NCBI RefSeq assembly: GCF_018598185.1
Contig: NZ_JAHESC010000011.1
Span: 1 to 64,000, forward strand
Reading direction: 5' to 3'
Origin: Dawidia soli
GTDB taxonomy: Bacteria > Bacteroidota > Bacteroidia > Cytophagales > Cyclobacteriaceae
DNA length: 64,000 bases
How positions within the stretch are numbered: the stretch's first letter is position 1; each line of letters starts with the position of its first letter. The notes beneath the pieces are model-generated. The model saw only the letters and a list, made by a program, of their open reading frames with translations, was not told where the DNA came from and searched no databases. A program made the translations under genes and the position numbers. Below are positions 43,161 to 52,443 of this stretch, piece by piece.

Positions 43161-44783
43161 ATGAATTTTGAACAACAGATCGGGGCGCTCTTTGTCAGCG
43201 AAGAGCAGATCCCCGAGGAGTTCCGCCTGGAACCGATCCACCAGCGCGAATACCTCAGTGGTGGTGAGCTTATCCCGTGGAACGGCCCTGTCAGCGAAGT
43301 ATATTCGCCGGTATACATCTCCACCCCCGAAGGTTTACAACGCAAGCTGATCGGCACCTATCCCATCGGCACCGAAAAAGAAGCCAACGAAGCACTCGAA
43401 GCCGCCCTGGCGGCCTATGACAACGGCCGCGGCGAGTGGCCCACCATGAGCGTCAGCGACCGCATCAAATGCCTGCAACGGTTTGTACAGAAGATGGGCG
43501 AGCAACGCACCCTGGTGGTAAAGCTCATCATGTGGGAGATCGGCAAGTCGTATGCCGATTCCGCCAAAGAGTTCGACCGTACCGTAGAGTACATCAACGC
43601 CACCATCGAAGAGCTGAAAGATATCGACCGTCAGTCGTCGAAGTTCGAAATGCGCGAAGGCGTGGTGGCACAGATCCGGCGCTCGCCGCTCGGCGTGGTG
43701 CTCTGCATGGGCCCGTTCAACTATCCGCTCAACGAAACGTTCACCACGCTCATCCCCGCCATCATCATGGGCAACACACTGCTGTTCAAGCCGCCGAAGC
43801 ACGGCACGCTGGTACACTATCCGTTGCTGAAGGCCTTCCAGGAGTCGTTCCCCAAAGGCGTCGTCAATACCGTTTACGGCCGCGGCGCCAACGTAACGCC
43901 CGGGTTGATGGCCAGCGGTAAGATCAACGTCCTGGCCTTCATCGGCTCCAGCAAAGTGGCCAACGACCTCAAGAAACGCCACCCGAAGATCAATCGCCTG
44001 CGCGCCGTCCTCAGTCTCGACGCCAAGAACGCCGCCGTCGTCACGCGCAACGCCGACCTGGCGCTTTCGGTCAGCGAGATCATTACCGGCACGCTCTCCT
44101 ACAACGGCCAGCGCTGTACGGCCCTCAAGATCGTATTCGTAGAACGCGCCATCGCCGATCAGTTCCTGGCGCAGCTAAGCACCGCGGTGGCGAAGCTGAC
44201 CATCGGCCTGCCGTGGACAAAAGGCGTAAACATCACGCCCGTGGCCGAGCCCAACAAGCCCGACTACCTGAAGGAAGTCATTGCCGACGCCCAGGCAAAC
44301 GGCGCCCGCGTCGTCAACGAGAACGGCGGCGCGACTGCGCAGTCGTTTGTATTCCCGGCAGTAGTATACCCGGTCAACAAAGACATGAAGCTTTACCGCG
44401 AAGAGCAGTTCGGCCCGGTCATACCGGTGGTGCCATACGACGATGTCGAAGAAGTGATCGAATACCTCATCGACTCGCCCCATGGCCAGCAGGTCAGTAT
44501 CTTTAGCAACGACGCCAAAGAAGTAGCCGGCCTGATCGACCCGCTCGTGAACCAGGTAAGCCGCGTGAACATCAACAGCCAAAGCCAGCGCGGCCCCGAC
44601 TTCTTCCCCTTCACCGGCCGCAAAGACAGCGCCGAAGGGACCCTCTCCGTGCACGACGCGCTGCGCTCCTTCTCGATCCGTTCGCTGGTCGCCACCAAAA
44701 TGACCGACACCAACAAAAAGCTCATCAACGACATCGTCCGCAACCACGAGTCGAACTTCCTGAGCACGGACTATATTCTGTAA
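43161..44783 (+). CDS. gapN: NADP-dependent glyceraldehyde-3-phosphate dehydrogenase-like ALDH
   Basis: 540 residues, aldehyde dehydrogenase superfamily, GapN-like: oxidises glyceraldehyde-3-phosphate directly to 3-phosphoglycerate with NADPH formation. GVVLCMGPFNYPLNETFTTL, the nucleophile in SYNGQRCTALK (about Cys318), and EEQFGPVIPVVPY fit this group. The usual catalytic-Glu motif (ELGGK) is replaced by LSLDAKNAAVV, which I recognise in other Bacteroidota members of this family, so it is probably not a defect. The long N-terminal part (EYLSGGELIPWNGPVSEVYS) is also typical. It is monocistronic, with a strong terminator. Confidence 0.75.
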   Translation: MNFEQQIGALFVSEEQIPEEFRLEPIHQREYLSGGELIPWNGPVSEVYSPVYISTPEGLQRKLIGTYPIGTEKEANEALEAALAAYDNGRGEWPTMSVSDRIKCLQRFVQKMGEQRTLVVKLIMWEIGKSYADSAKEFDRTVEYINATIEELKDIDRQSSKFEMREGVVAQIRRSPLGVVLCMGPFNYPLNETFTTLIPAIIMGNTLLFKPPKHGTLVHYPLLKAFQESFPKGVVNTVYGRGANVTPGLMASGKINVLAFIGSSKVANDLKKRHPKINRLRAVLSLDAKNAAVVTRNADLALSVSEIITGTLSYNGQRCTALKIVFVERAIADQFLAQLSTAVAKLTIGLPWTKGVNITPVAEPNKPDYLKEVIADAQANGARVVNENGGATAQSFVFPAVVYPVNKDMKLYREEQFGPVIPVVPYDDVEEVIEYLIDSPHGQQVSIFSNDAKEVAGLIDPLVNQVSRVNINSQSQRGPDFFPFTGRKDSAEGTLSVHDALRSFSIRSLVATKMTDTNKKLINDIVRNHESNFLSTDYIL

Positions 44784-44814
44784 ACACCCGGTATCGGCCA
44801 CACAAAAAATAAAC

Positions 44815-44848
44815 CGCCGCGCAGCCAGACTGTGCGGCGCTTTTATTT
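44815..44848 (+). terminator. Intrinsic terminator of the GapN-like gene
   Basis: CGCCGCGCAG / CTGTGCGGCG stem of 10 bp with one mismatch-type G-T pair, a 5-base loop, then CTTTTATTTT. It starts 32 bases past the stop codon. Confidence 0.85.
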
Positions 44849-44917
44849 TAGACATCCGGCCCATCGTTTTACACCAAAGGCTGGAATTATTACATCATTA
44901 TGTTGTACTTGGTATGC

Positions 44918-45694
44918 ATGAAGCAAACGTCATTCTACCTGTTCCTGCTCCTGGCGATAACCTGCTTAACCGCCCGCGCCCAGGATCCGCCCGCCTTCCG
45001 GGCCCTGGTGTTGACCGAGCGCGGCGGCATCCACGAACCCTACGTCGTCGCCGGCCTCTCCTGGCTCGACTCATTGGCGGCCGTTCATCACTTCACCTTC
45101 GACGTCATCAACAACACCGATAAGATCAATGACACCTACCTGGCGCAATACCAGGTCTTCATCCAGCTGAACTACCCGCCCTATACATGGACCGAAACCG
45201 CGGCCGCGGCATTTGAAAAATATATCAGCGAAGGCAAAGGCGGCGGCTGGGTAGGGTTTCACCACGCCACATTGCTGGGCGAATTTGACGGCTACCCCCT
45301 GTGGAATTGGTTTTCCGGGTTTATGGGCGGCATCCGGTGGAAGAACTATGTCGCCAGGCTCGTGTCGGGACGTGTAATGGTGGAAGACAAAAAACACCCG
45401 GCCATGCACGGCGTACCCGCGATGTTCGTCGTCGACAAGGAGGAGTGGTATACCTATGACAAAAACCCCCGGCCGAACGTGCACGTACTGGCCAGCGTGG
45501 ACGAGTCTACCTACCACCCCAAAACCGATACGACCATGGGCGACCACCCGGTGATCTGGACCAACCCGGCCATGAAGGCACGAAATATCTATATCCTGAT
45601 GGGCCACCATCCCAGCCTGTTTCAGAATCCCGCGTATAACGTGCTGGTTCGCAATGCCATTCTCTGGGCGGCCGGAAAAAAAACACGTAAATAA
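44918..45694 (+). CDS. Secreted ThuA-domain protein
   Basis: 258 residues from the Met at 44918 (MKQTSFYLFLLLAITC), which gives a clean signal peptide ending in ARA-Q; an earlier Met adds six residues. ThuA-like glutamine-amidotransferase-type fold: FRALVLTERGGIHEPYV, FIQLNYPPYTWTETAAAAFE, GGWVGFHHATLLG, ARNIYILMGHHPSLFQNPAY and NAILWAA at the end. In Bacteroidota and Planctomycetes such secreted proteins are linked to polysaccharide or trehalose use; the biochemical activity is not established. The catalytic Cys of true class I amidotransferases is replaced in the WVGFHHA motif. Confidence 0.88.
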   Translation: MKQTSFYLFLLLAITCLTARAQDPPAFRALVLTERGGIHEPYVVAGLSWLDSLAAVHHFTFDVINNTDKINDTYLAQYQVFIQLNYPPYTWTETAAAAFEKYISEGKGGGWVGFHHATLLGEFDGYPLWNWFSGFMGGIRWKNYVARLVSGRVMVEDKKHPAMHGVPAMFVVDKEEWYTYDKNPRPNVHVLASVDESTYHPKTDTTMGDHPVIWTNPAMKARNIYILMGHHPSLFQNPAYNVLVRNAILWAAGKKTRK

Positions 45695-45790
45695 CAAATA
45701 CGTACACGTTTTTCACAAAATGTATCGTAACATTACGAAGCCACAACCAGGGGCAACGACCCGCCGGGTCGATAACGCTAAAACCGATAC

Positions 45791-46222
45791 ATGAGCAAAC
45801 AATTAATTGTTGAAAGAGATGTTACCATCGACGCGCCCGCGGCGGACGTGTGGGATATCCTGACACTTCCCGTATTTATCCGCGGATGGGACGAGCTGCC
45901 CGAAAACTTTGGAGACGCGCCGCTGCAAAAAGGCACCGAGATCAAGTGGGTCATGAAAGATAAGTCCGTCCTGCTGACCGTGACCGATTTTGAACCCCAC
46001 AAACGGCTGAAGCTGAACTTATACAACACCGACTGGGAAAAACCGGCCGATGCCTACGACATCGCGTATACCTATACGCTGCAAGAAAAAGAAGGTCAAA
46101 CCGACCTGCACGTAACCATCGGCGACTTCCAGGCGCTGCCCAAAGGCCAGGACTACTTCGACACCTCCGAAGAGTTCGGCGACAACTCCACACAAAAGAT
46201 CAAGGAGCTCGCCGAAAACTAA
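45791..46222 (+). CDS. SRPBCC (START-like) domain protein
   Basis: 143 residues; a single helix-grip domain of the AHSA1/polyketide-cyclase type: IVERDVTIDAPAADVWDILT, IRGWDELPENFGDAPLQKG, TVTDFEPHKRLKLNLY and YTYTLQEKEGQTDLHVTIG. Proteins of this fold bind hydrophobic ligands or client proteins. It is soluble and stands alone, about 96 bases after the ThuA gene on the same strand. No further role can be deduced. Confidence 0.85.
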   Translation: MSKQLIVERDVTIDAPAADVWDILTLPVFIRGWDELPENFGDAPLQKGTEIKWVMKDKSVLLTVTDFEPHKRLKLNLYNTDWEKPADAYDIAYTYTLQEKEGQTDLHVTIGDFQALPKGQDYFDTSEEFGDNSTQKIKELAEN

Positions 46223-46248
46223 CCCGCCTGCCGACAGGCAGGCCGCCC

Positions 46249-46280
46249 GCTTGCCGTACCCCCCGGCAAGCTCCTCTTTT
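46249..46280 (+). terminator. Intrinsic terminator after the SRPBCC gene
   Basis: GCTTGCCG (46249-46256) pairs with CGGCAAGC (46264-46271), followed by TCCTCTTTT. It lies 27 bases after the stop codon. Confidence 0.7.
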
Positions 46281-46405
46281 CCCTATCAACATACACGCAT
46301 GCCCCCTCGGTGACCAACCGGTGGAAGCGCTATGCGCGTTCTGCTACGAGGTAAACCAACGCGGCCACATCCCTAACCAGGATCGTGCATTTCTTGTCAG
46401 AAGGT

Positions 46406-46530
46406 CTGGCACCAGAGTCCTGTCTCTGGCGCCGGTCTTCGTCCGCAGCTTCAGCGAAGGTGGATCGGCCGGGACCGGTGCCCGGTAACTTGTCCGACCA
46501 CTGGCGGATGGCGGCAGTCTCCCGACTGCC
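46406..46530. repeat. Hairpin-rich intergenic element
   Basis: CTGGCACCAGAG (46406-46417) pairs with CTCTGGCGCCGG (46424-46435) with one mismatch and one wobble. GGCAGTC-TCCC-GACTGCC (46513-46530) is a perfect 7-bp hairpin. The decamer CTGGCGCCGG at 46426-46435 recurs as an arm of the element at 61964-62044, and the second hairpin resembles 98-116. Confidence 0.5.
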
Positions 46531-46709
46531 CAACGGTAACGTCGTACTCTGCACAACCATACACCCGTCTGGCCTATATATAATTGCATAAATCAGAGTA
46601 CTCTCAGATATATATCTAACCGCTTGTATATTATTTACACAAATCGACCGTTTACAGGCTAAGAAACCCGAAATTACAGAAGGCTGAAAGGTCTGCTATA
46701 CACGTTACC

Positions 46710-47483
46710 ATGAAAAACCGACTTACCTGCTACCTGCTCCTGATCACCCTGACCGGGGTCGGCCTCTGCTGTCATCACGACGACGACAATCCCCCCGTAC
46801 AGACCATCACGTGTATGCCTGCCATACTGCCCGGTTACCGCGCCGCGATGACCATTGCCTATAACAACGACCATAAGATCGCGAGCGTGGCGTACGACGC
46901 CTTCCCCGGGGGAGCGATGATCAGTTACCAGGAGCTCTACGCATATTTCAACGGGCGGCTGTCGCGCATCAACATCCGGCGCAACGGCAAGGTGGGGACC
47001 TATAAAACGTTTACCTACGACAGTCGTACGATCACCGAAAGTTATTACGCGATCGGAAACACCGATCAAAGTAACGTCACGGTATACTACCTGGCCGCTG
47101 CCGGCTCCAGGCAGATCGTGGCATGGGCCCGGCGTGGTCAGAACCAACGGGACTCGGCCGCCCTTACCTATACCGGCGACAACGTCACCCGCCTGGACGC
47201 CTATAATGCCGACGACGAAGTGGAATATTCTTATCGCTACGAATACGACGACAAAGTAAACCCCTTCGCCCTGGCGGGCCTGAGCGGCGAAGACGCCGAG
47301 CACTTCAAACCGATCAACATCAGCAAAAACAACATCACCCACATCGAGCTTCACTACGACGATAACATCGATCACACCGGGTTCACCTACACCTACGACA
47401 AAGACCACCGCCCCGTAACCCGCACGATGACCCGCGGCGGCGCAGACGACCCCGCGCAGTCCATTTCCTATGTTTGCGACTAA
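46710..47483 (+). CDS. Lipoprotein, first of three tandem paralogues
   Basis: 257 residues with a lipoprotein signal peptide (LTGVGLC, Cys20 or Cys21). The mature part is a beta-rich module of short repeated strands that resemble the YD-like repeats of Bacteroidota lipoproteins (DUF4595-like): ITIAYNNDHKIASVAYDA-type units, then YEYDDKVNPFALAGL, ISKNNITHIE and YTYDKDHRPVTRT. The module begins with a Cys-x-Pro (TCMPAIL) and ends with Tyr-x-Cys (SYVCD), as in its two paralogues. It lacks the extra N-terminal domain of those. Function unknown; cell-surface location inferred. Confidence 0.75.
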   Translation: MKNRLTCYLLLITLTGVGLCCHHDDDNPPVQTITCMPAILPGYRAAMTIAYNNDHKIASVAYDAFPGGAMISYQELYAYFNGRLSRINIRRNGKVGTYKTFTYDSRTITESYYAIGNTDQSNVTVYYLAAAGSRQIVAWARRGQNQRDSAALTYTGDNVTRLDAYNADDEVEYSYRYEYDDKVNPFALAGLSGEDAEHFKPINISKNNITHIELHYDDNIDHTGFTYTYDKDHRPVTRTMTRGGADDPAQSISYVCD

Positions 47484-47508
47484 CCTGTGCCCTTCACGCC
47501 TTTTTCCG

Positions 47509-47516
47509 TACCTTTG
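47509..47516 (+). promoter_or_regulatory. -7 box within the lipoprotein cluster
   Basis: TACCTTTG fully matches TAnnTTTG and sits between the first and second lipoprotein genes, 18 bases before the Met codon at 47535 and 12 before that at 47529. It suggests that the second gene has its own promoter and that the start at 47535 may be the right one. Confidence 0.5.
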
Positions 47517-47528
47517 TAGCGCAACGCA

Positions 47529-48566
47529 TTGTTCATGATCAAGAGAATCCAGGGAATCCTTTGCTCCGTGCTGATCGCAGCCGGCACCCTAACCAGCGTA
47601 CAATGCTCCGACGACGACAGTAGCGCTGAAAAGAACATTACAGCCTTTACCTTTGCCGGCCTCGACCCGGCCGTAGCGGCCGCCGTTAACCAGGCGGACC
47701 GAACCATCACGGCCACTGTACCCGCCGGCACGGACGTGACCGCCCTGGTACCGACCATCACCGTTCCCCCCACGGCCACGGTAACGCCCGCCCCGGGTGC
47801 CGCCCGGGATTTCACCGAGCCGGTCCTGTACACCGTCACCGCCCAGGACGGCACCCGGCAAACGTATACCGTTACCGTAACGATCGCAGCCCCCCTGCCA
47901 CAGGACTGCTGGCCTACCGTGCTGGCCGGTCCCGAAGGCCTCGTCTATGTCACATACAATACCGACAACACGGTAAAACAGGTCACCTCGCCCGCATACG
48001 GCGACTCCCCGGAATATACTACCGAGTATCTGTATACCGACGGCAAACGCACACGCGTAAACCTCTACGCAGACAGAAAGATGATCGGATACAACCTCAT
48101 CACCCACACCGCCACAAAAACGACCGAGGAAGCCTATGAATATCTAAACGACGACGTATACAAAGCACGGACGTTCATTCATTACCACGAAAGCGGCCGG
48201 ACCATCGCCACCGCCGACTACTTTGGCGACGTCGATGCCGTGCGCTACGACTCGGTGTATTACACCTATGCCAGCGGCAACATCATCCGCGTGGACGGTT
48301 ATGACGACCAGGACCAGGCATTGTATTACAACCGCTACCAGTACGACGACAAGATCAACCCGCATGCGCGGATCGACATCAGTGGCTCGCTGGGCACAAC
48401 CTTTCTGCCGGTCAGCCGCAGCAAGAACAACATCATCGGCAGCGACCAGCATTATGGCGAAGACCATGCCAGGGTGCTCTACAGCTATACCTACGACACC
48501 AACGGACTCCCGCTGACCTTCACAGACGATATCCAGACCTTGAATTTTGATTACACCTGTTATTAA
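47529..48566 (+). CDS. Lipoprotein, second tandem paralogue, with DUF5018-like domain
   Basis: 345 residues, or 343 if the Met at 47535 is used. The lipoprotein signal ends TSVQC. Residues about 35-115 form a Bacteroidota DUF5018-like Ig domain (ITAFTFAGLDPAVAAAVN, ALVPTITVPPTATVTPAPG, VLYTVTAQDGTRQTYTVTV). The rest is the same module as in the neighbouring paralogues, starting at Cys-Trp-Pro and ending FDYTCY, with YQYDDKINPHARIDI and SRSKNNIIGSDQHYG in between. It probably binds or displays something at the cell surface; no catalytic motif. The preceding gene ends 45 bases upstream. Confidence 0.75.
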   Translation: MFMIKRIQGILCSVLIAAGTLTSVQCSDDDSSAEKNITAFTFAGLDPAVAAAVNQADRTITATVPAGTDVTALVPTITVPPTATVTPAPGAARDFTEPVLYTVTAQDGTRQTYTVTVTIAAPLPQDCWPTVLAGPEGLVYVTYNTDNTVKQVTSPAYGDSPEYTTEYLYTDGKRTRVNLYADRKMIGYNLITHTATKTTEEAYEYLNDDVYKARTFIHYHESGRTIATADYFGDVDAVRYDSVYYTYASGNIIRVDGYDDQDQALYYNRYQYDDKINPHARIDISGSLGTTFLPVSRSKNNIIGSDQHYGEDHARVLYSYTYDTNGLPLTFTDDIQTLNFDYTCY

Positions 48567-48590
48567 CCCGTACGGACCGTTTATTTCATC

Positions 48591-49634
48591 ATGAAAAGAC
48601 TTCTACCCTCCGCGCTCCTCAGCGCGAGCCTTCTCCTGGTTTTCCGTTGTTCGGATGACAGCAACCCGATCGTCAGCGGCGAGAAAGAGATCGTAGCGAT
48701 CGACCTTTCCGGAAACCCCGGGGTGTCCGAGATCATCCACGAACCGAACAACGTTATTACGATCGTCCTTGCCTATGGCAGCACGACGGTGCTCACCCCT
48801 GCCATCGAGGTATCGGCCAACGCCACGATCCATCCAGCATCCGGCGAATCCGTAGATTTATCGCAACCCGTGATCTATACGGTTACCGCCGAAGACGGAA
48901 GCCACCAGGAATATATCCTGCAGACACGGGAGACCCCACCCGCGTGCCTCCCCACGGAATTACCGGCAACTTCCGAGAATGCGGTCATGCACATCTTTTA
49001 CACGGCAGACAATCTGACGTCAGTCGTTCATTACATTTCCAACTTTGCCGGCAAGGCGATGTACGACAGCTCACTATACAGCTATACAAACAAACAGCTG
49101 ATGCGCATCGACTATTATTCGGAAGGGATCATTCAGCTGTATCAGATCTTCACATACGAAGAGGATCGCATCCGCGAACATGAATATGCTTTCATGAACA
49201 ACAAGTATGTTCCGTACCGTGCCCAAACCTATTACCTGACAAAAAATCGAATCACCAGCGTGTGCGCGGTCGACAAGTTCTTCCATCCCTACGGAGTGAT
49301 CGACACGGTAACATACATGTACGACACGCGGGGGAACGTCGCGGGAGCAACTCACTACCGGGGAAAAACCAGCGAAGTTGCATACAGGATAGACTATGCA
49401 CACGACGACAAGATCAACCCGTATCGAATTGCCCGGCTACCGGACAGCGCCATCATCTTTTTCTCCCCGGAAACACACAGCCGGAACAACATCACCCGGG
49501 AAACCGTCATCGTTCCATCACAGGGTACCGCCGAAGTTACGAACTACACGTACACATATTCACCGGACGGATATCCGCTCAGCAGGACCACGGGCGTTGT
49601 TTCGCCGCAACCGCTCCGGTATCAATGCAGATGA
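48591..49634 (+). CDS. Lipoprotein, third tandem paralogue, with DUF5018-like domain
   Basis: 347 residues. Signal peptide ending LLLVFRC. A DUF5018-like domain covers about 30-112 (TPAIEVSANATIHPASG, VIYTVTAEDGSHQEYILQ). The conserved module begins ACLPTEL and ends LRYQCR, with YAHDDKINPYRIARL and HSRNNITRE inside, the same landmarks as in the two upstream paralogues. It is 24 bases after the second paralogue, so these two share a transcript. The clear divergence between copies suggests old duplication with specialisation. Confidence 0.75.
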   Translation: MKRLLPSALLSASLLLVFRCSDDSNPIVSGEKEIVAIDLSGNPGVSEIIHEPNNVITIVLAYGSTTVLTPAIEVSANATIHPASGESVDLSQPVIYTVTAEDGSHQEYILQTRETPPACLPTELPATSENAVMHIFYTADNLTSVVHYISNFAGKAMYDSSLYSYTNKQLMRIDYYSEGIIQLYQIFTYEEDRIREHEYAFMNNKYVPYRAQTYYLTKNRITSVCAVDKFFHPYGVIDTVTYMYDTRGNVAGATHYRGKTSEVAYRIDYAHDDKINPYRIARLPDSAIIFFSPETHSRNNITRETVIVPSQGTAEVTNYTYTYSPDGYPLSRTTGVVSPQPLRYQCR

Positions 49635-49691
49635 GCCGACCAGGTATACATCAAAAAAAGAGGCTGCCGTTGCCGTTCTCGCACGCTGTTT

Positions 49692-52073
49692 CTATTCCGC
49701 CCGCAACGAGTCCACAGGATTCGCCGTGGCGGCCTGCAACGACCGATGCCCGACCGTAACAAGGGCGATCACACAGGTCACCCCCAACCCGATCAGGAAC
49801 GTCCCCACACCCGGCGTGATCCGGTAGGCAAACTGTTCCAGATACTTCTGCATCAGGAACCACGAAGCCGCCGACGCGAGCACAAACCCGATCAGTACCA
49901 GGCGGGCATATTCCTTCGAAAACATGAGCAGGATACTGCCGATCGTTGCTCCCAGCACTTTGCGCACACCCACTTCCTTCGTCTTGCGATTTGCCAGGTA
50001 GGTAGCCAGGCCGAACAGCCCCAGGCAGCCGATCGCGATCGCCAGCGATGCAAAAATACCGAGCATCGTCAGCGCTTTCTGCTGACCGTCATAGAACGAC
50101 GCGATCTGGTCATCGAGGAATTGGTAATGAAAGATCCCGTCGGCATACGTCTTCTGCCACCGTGCCTCGATCTGGCGCAACGTCTGGGGTACATCCGTGC
50201 CGCTGACTTTGATCGACAGGCTGCGATAACCGGTAAGATTGTTGATCAGCATCACCGGGTCAATGGCACTCCGCAGCGACGTAACGTGAAAGTCTTTTAC
50301 GACGCCCACCACCGGCAACGTTCGTCCCCAGAACGATAGCTGCTCACCCACGATCGTGCCCGGATCGGTAAAGCCCACCGTGCGGGCAAACTTCTCGTTT
50401 ACCACCAGCGCAGCCATGGTGTCGAGGTCCGCCAGCGGGCGGCCGGCGACCAGCTGCAGATCATACAGCTGCATATAGTCGCCGTCGGCGTATTTGATGT
50501 CCGTGAAATACTCTTGCTCCGCCCCGGCGAGCTGCACGGTAGTACTCATGCGCATGCCCGACGACGGCGGCGCACTGTTCAGGCTCACCTGCCCGACGCC
50601 CGGCATTTGTGAAATATCGTGCTTCAGCGTGCGCACGGCGATGTCGTTGACCTGCCCCGTCTTCAATGGCACGATGACGACAGCGTCGCGGGCAAAGCCC
50701 AGATCCTGACGTTGAATAAAGTCCATCTGCTGTACAATGACGATACAACCGATAATGAAGAACTGGGAGATAAAAAACTGCACAACCACCAGCGTCCGGC
50801 GCAACGTATAGCCGGACGACGTACGATCAGCCAGCATGTTCCGAAGTGCCAGGGCCGGACGGTATGCCGATACCGCGGCGGCGGGGTAAAGCCCCGCCAG
50901 CAACGTAATGCCTGTTGTTATCAAAAGCAGGTAGCCCATGACGTAAGGGTCGGCCAGAGACAACGATACCGCCGTCTGCAGAAAAGAATTCAGGAACTGC
51001 AGGAACAACTGTGCTCCCGCAAGGGACAACACCGCGGCCGCGGCCGTTATCAAAAACGTTTCGCTCAGGAACTGAATGACCAGCTGCCCGCGTGAGCTAC
51101 CCAGGGATTTGCGGATTCCCACCTCCCGGGCGCGTTTTATCGACGCGGCCGTCGTCAGGTTGATAAAGTTGATCACCGCGGTCGCCAGCAGAAAAATCCC
51201 CACGATGGACAACCCCGTCATCATGCCCGGGGACGCCACGCTGCGGCTGTAGTTGGAGAACCGCTCATCCGTATGCACTTCGCGCAGGGGCTGCAACAGG
51301 AAGTCGCGCTCCTGTGGATTGTCCTCCCCGACGTATTTGGTCACAAACGCATCCATCCGCGCCTCGACGTCTGCCAGCGTGGCTTTCTCGGACAGCAGAA
51401 AATAACATTGATCATCGCCGTTCACGTTGTTCCATCCCAGCTCGTTCCACCATGTTCGAAGCGTCACCTGCGAGAGCATGAGGTCAAACGGCAGGTCGGT
51501 ATTGGCCGGGTGATCTTCCATCACCGCGGTGATGGTATACTCGATCGTGTCGTGTCTCACGACTTCACCTACCGCATCCTCGCGGCCGAAGTATTTCAGC
51601 GCCAGGCGCCGTGAAATGATCGCCTCGTTGGGATCGTCGAGGCCGTGCGGGGCGTCACCCGACAAGATCTTGCGATCGAATACCTGGAAGAACGACGGCT
51701 CGGTAAACACGACGCCCTTGTCCTCTTCATATCGCTTCGCCTCGCCCTGCCGTTGTGGCACCGCAATGATACTGCCCGCGCGGTACGCCGTGAATACGAC
51801 CGCTTCTGCTTCGGGGAAATCCGCGCGGAACGCTTCCGGCAACGCCACCTGTATGCCGGCCGTAAACGTATCGCCGGTATTGCCCTTCGCTTTGGACACC
51901 ACGCGATAAATGCGGTCCACGTTCGTATGATACGTATCATAGCTTATGCTGTGCCGGATCACCAGAAAAAGCACCAGGCTGCCCGTGATGCCCAGTGCCA
52001 GGCCGGCCAGGTTGATAAAAGAGTTTGCCTTTTCGCGAAAGAGGCCGCGAAGCGCCGTGCGTAGGAGGTTCAT
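49692..52073 (-). CDS. FtsX/MacB-type ABC transporter permease
   Basis: 793 residues from the Met at 52073 (MNLLRTALRGLFREKANSF); the frame is open 85 codons further upstream, but this is the family's normal N-terminus. It has the usual two halves: helix 1 (INLAGLALGITGSLVLFLVI), an extracytoplasmic MacB_PCD domain, three FtsX helices (GIFLLATAVINFINLTTAAS, then SIKRAREVGIRKSLGSSRGQ), a central pair, a second periplasmic domain, and three final helices with RKTKEVGVRKVLGATIGSIL. Such duplicated permeases work with a MacB-like ATPase, which is not adjacent here. It may export peptides or lipoproteins, or transmit signals across the membrane. Confidence 0.9.
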   Translation of the reverse strand: MNLLRTALRGLFREKANSFINLAGLALGITGSLVLFLVIRHSISYDTYHTNVDRIYRVVSKAKGNTGDTFTAGIQVALPEAFRADFPEAEAVVFTAYRAGSIIAVPQRQGEAKRYEEDKGVVFTEPSFFQVFDRKILSGDAPHGLDDPNEAIISRRLALKYFGREDAVGEVVRHDTIEYTITAVMEDHPANTDLPFDLMLSQVTLRTWWNELGWNNVNGDDQCYFLLSEKATLADVEARMDAFVTKYVGEDNPQERDFLLQPLREVHTDERFSNYSRSVASPGMMTGLSIVGIFLLATAVINFINLTTAASIKRAREVGIRKSLGSSRGQLVIQFLSETFLITAAAAVLSLAGAQLFLQFLNSFLQTAVSLSLADPYVMGYLLLITTGITLLAGLYPAAAVSAYRPALALRNMLADRTSSGYTLRRTLVVVQFFISQFFIIGCIVIVQQMDFIQRQDLGFARDAVVIVPLKTGQVNDIAVRTLKHDISQMPGVGQVSLNSAPPSSGMRMSTTVQLAGAEQEYFTDIKYADGDYMQLYDLQLVAGRPLADLDTMAALVVNEKFARTVGFTDPGTIVGEQLSFWGRTLPVVGVVKDFHVTSLRSAIDPVMLINNLTGYRSLSIKVSGTDVPQTLRQIEARWQKTYADGIFHYQFLDDQIASFYDGQQKALTMLGIFASLAIAIGCLGLFGLATYLANRKTKEVGVRKVLGATIGSILLMFSKEYARLVLIGFVLASAASWFLMQKYLEQFAYRITPGVGTFLIGLGVTCVIALVTVGHRSLQAATANPVDSLRAE

Positions 52074-52443
52074 GACCTCGCGTTTACAAAGGTCAGGCCA
52101 ACGGCCCGGAGACCCGAAATTGGCCGTTTCAACCGTTTTTTCTTCTCCACAGGCGTCCGTGAACTGTACGCTTCCGGACGAGCGCCGGACACAAAAACCA
52201 AAAGGTAATCGGCCTTTGAATAATAAAAATATTGCTTCTTTCCCGCATCCCGGCATTCCCCCCACACGTTTATGTGAGTGTATAGAATATAAGTATATAC
52301 ATGACACACAAACTGAAAGAATCTTCAACTTTAGCAGGCATTTCCCGGAGTATCTCGTTCCACGTCCGGTTATAGCCGGGCACCCCGCGTTGGGTCGTCC
52401 ACGCGCGTCGACATTCTTGTCACCACTTTAATCATTATACTAT
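52074..52443. other. Divergent intergenic region before the small membrane ORF
   Basis: About 370 bases between the permease gene (minus) and the small ORF at 52444 (plus). On the minus strand GACCTTTG, close to the -7 consensus, lies about 10 bases before the permease ATG. The middle is AT-rich and should hold the promoter of the SPFH unit. No other gene is seen. Confidence 0.45.

Larger units (their letters stand above)
46223..46709. other. Repeat-rich intergenic region
   Basis: About 490 bases without a convincing gene. It starts with two hairpins (46225-46242, built on CCTGCC/GGCAGG, and the terminator at 46249-46280) and continues with the structured element at 46406-46530. The last 100 bases are AT-rich and probably contain the promoter of the lipoprotein gene at 46710. 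Confidence 0.6.
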
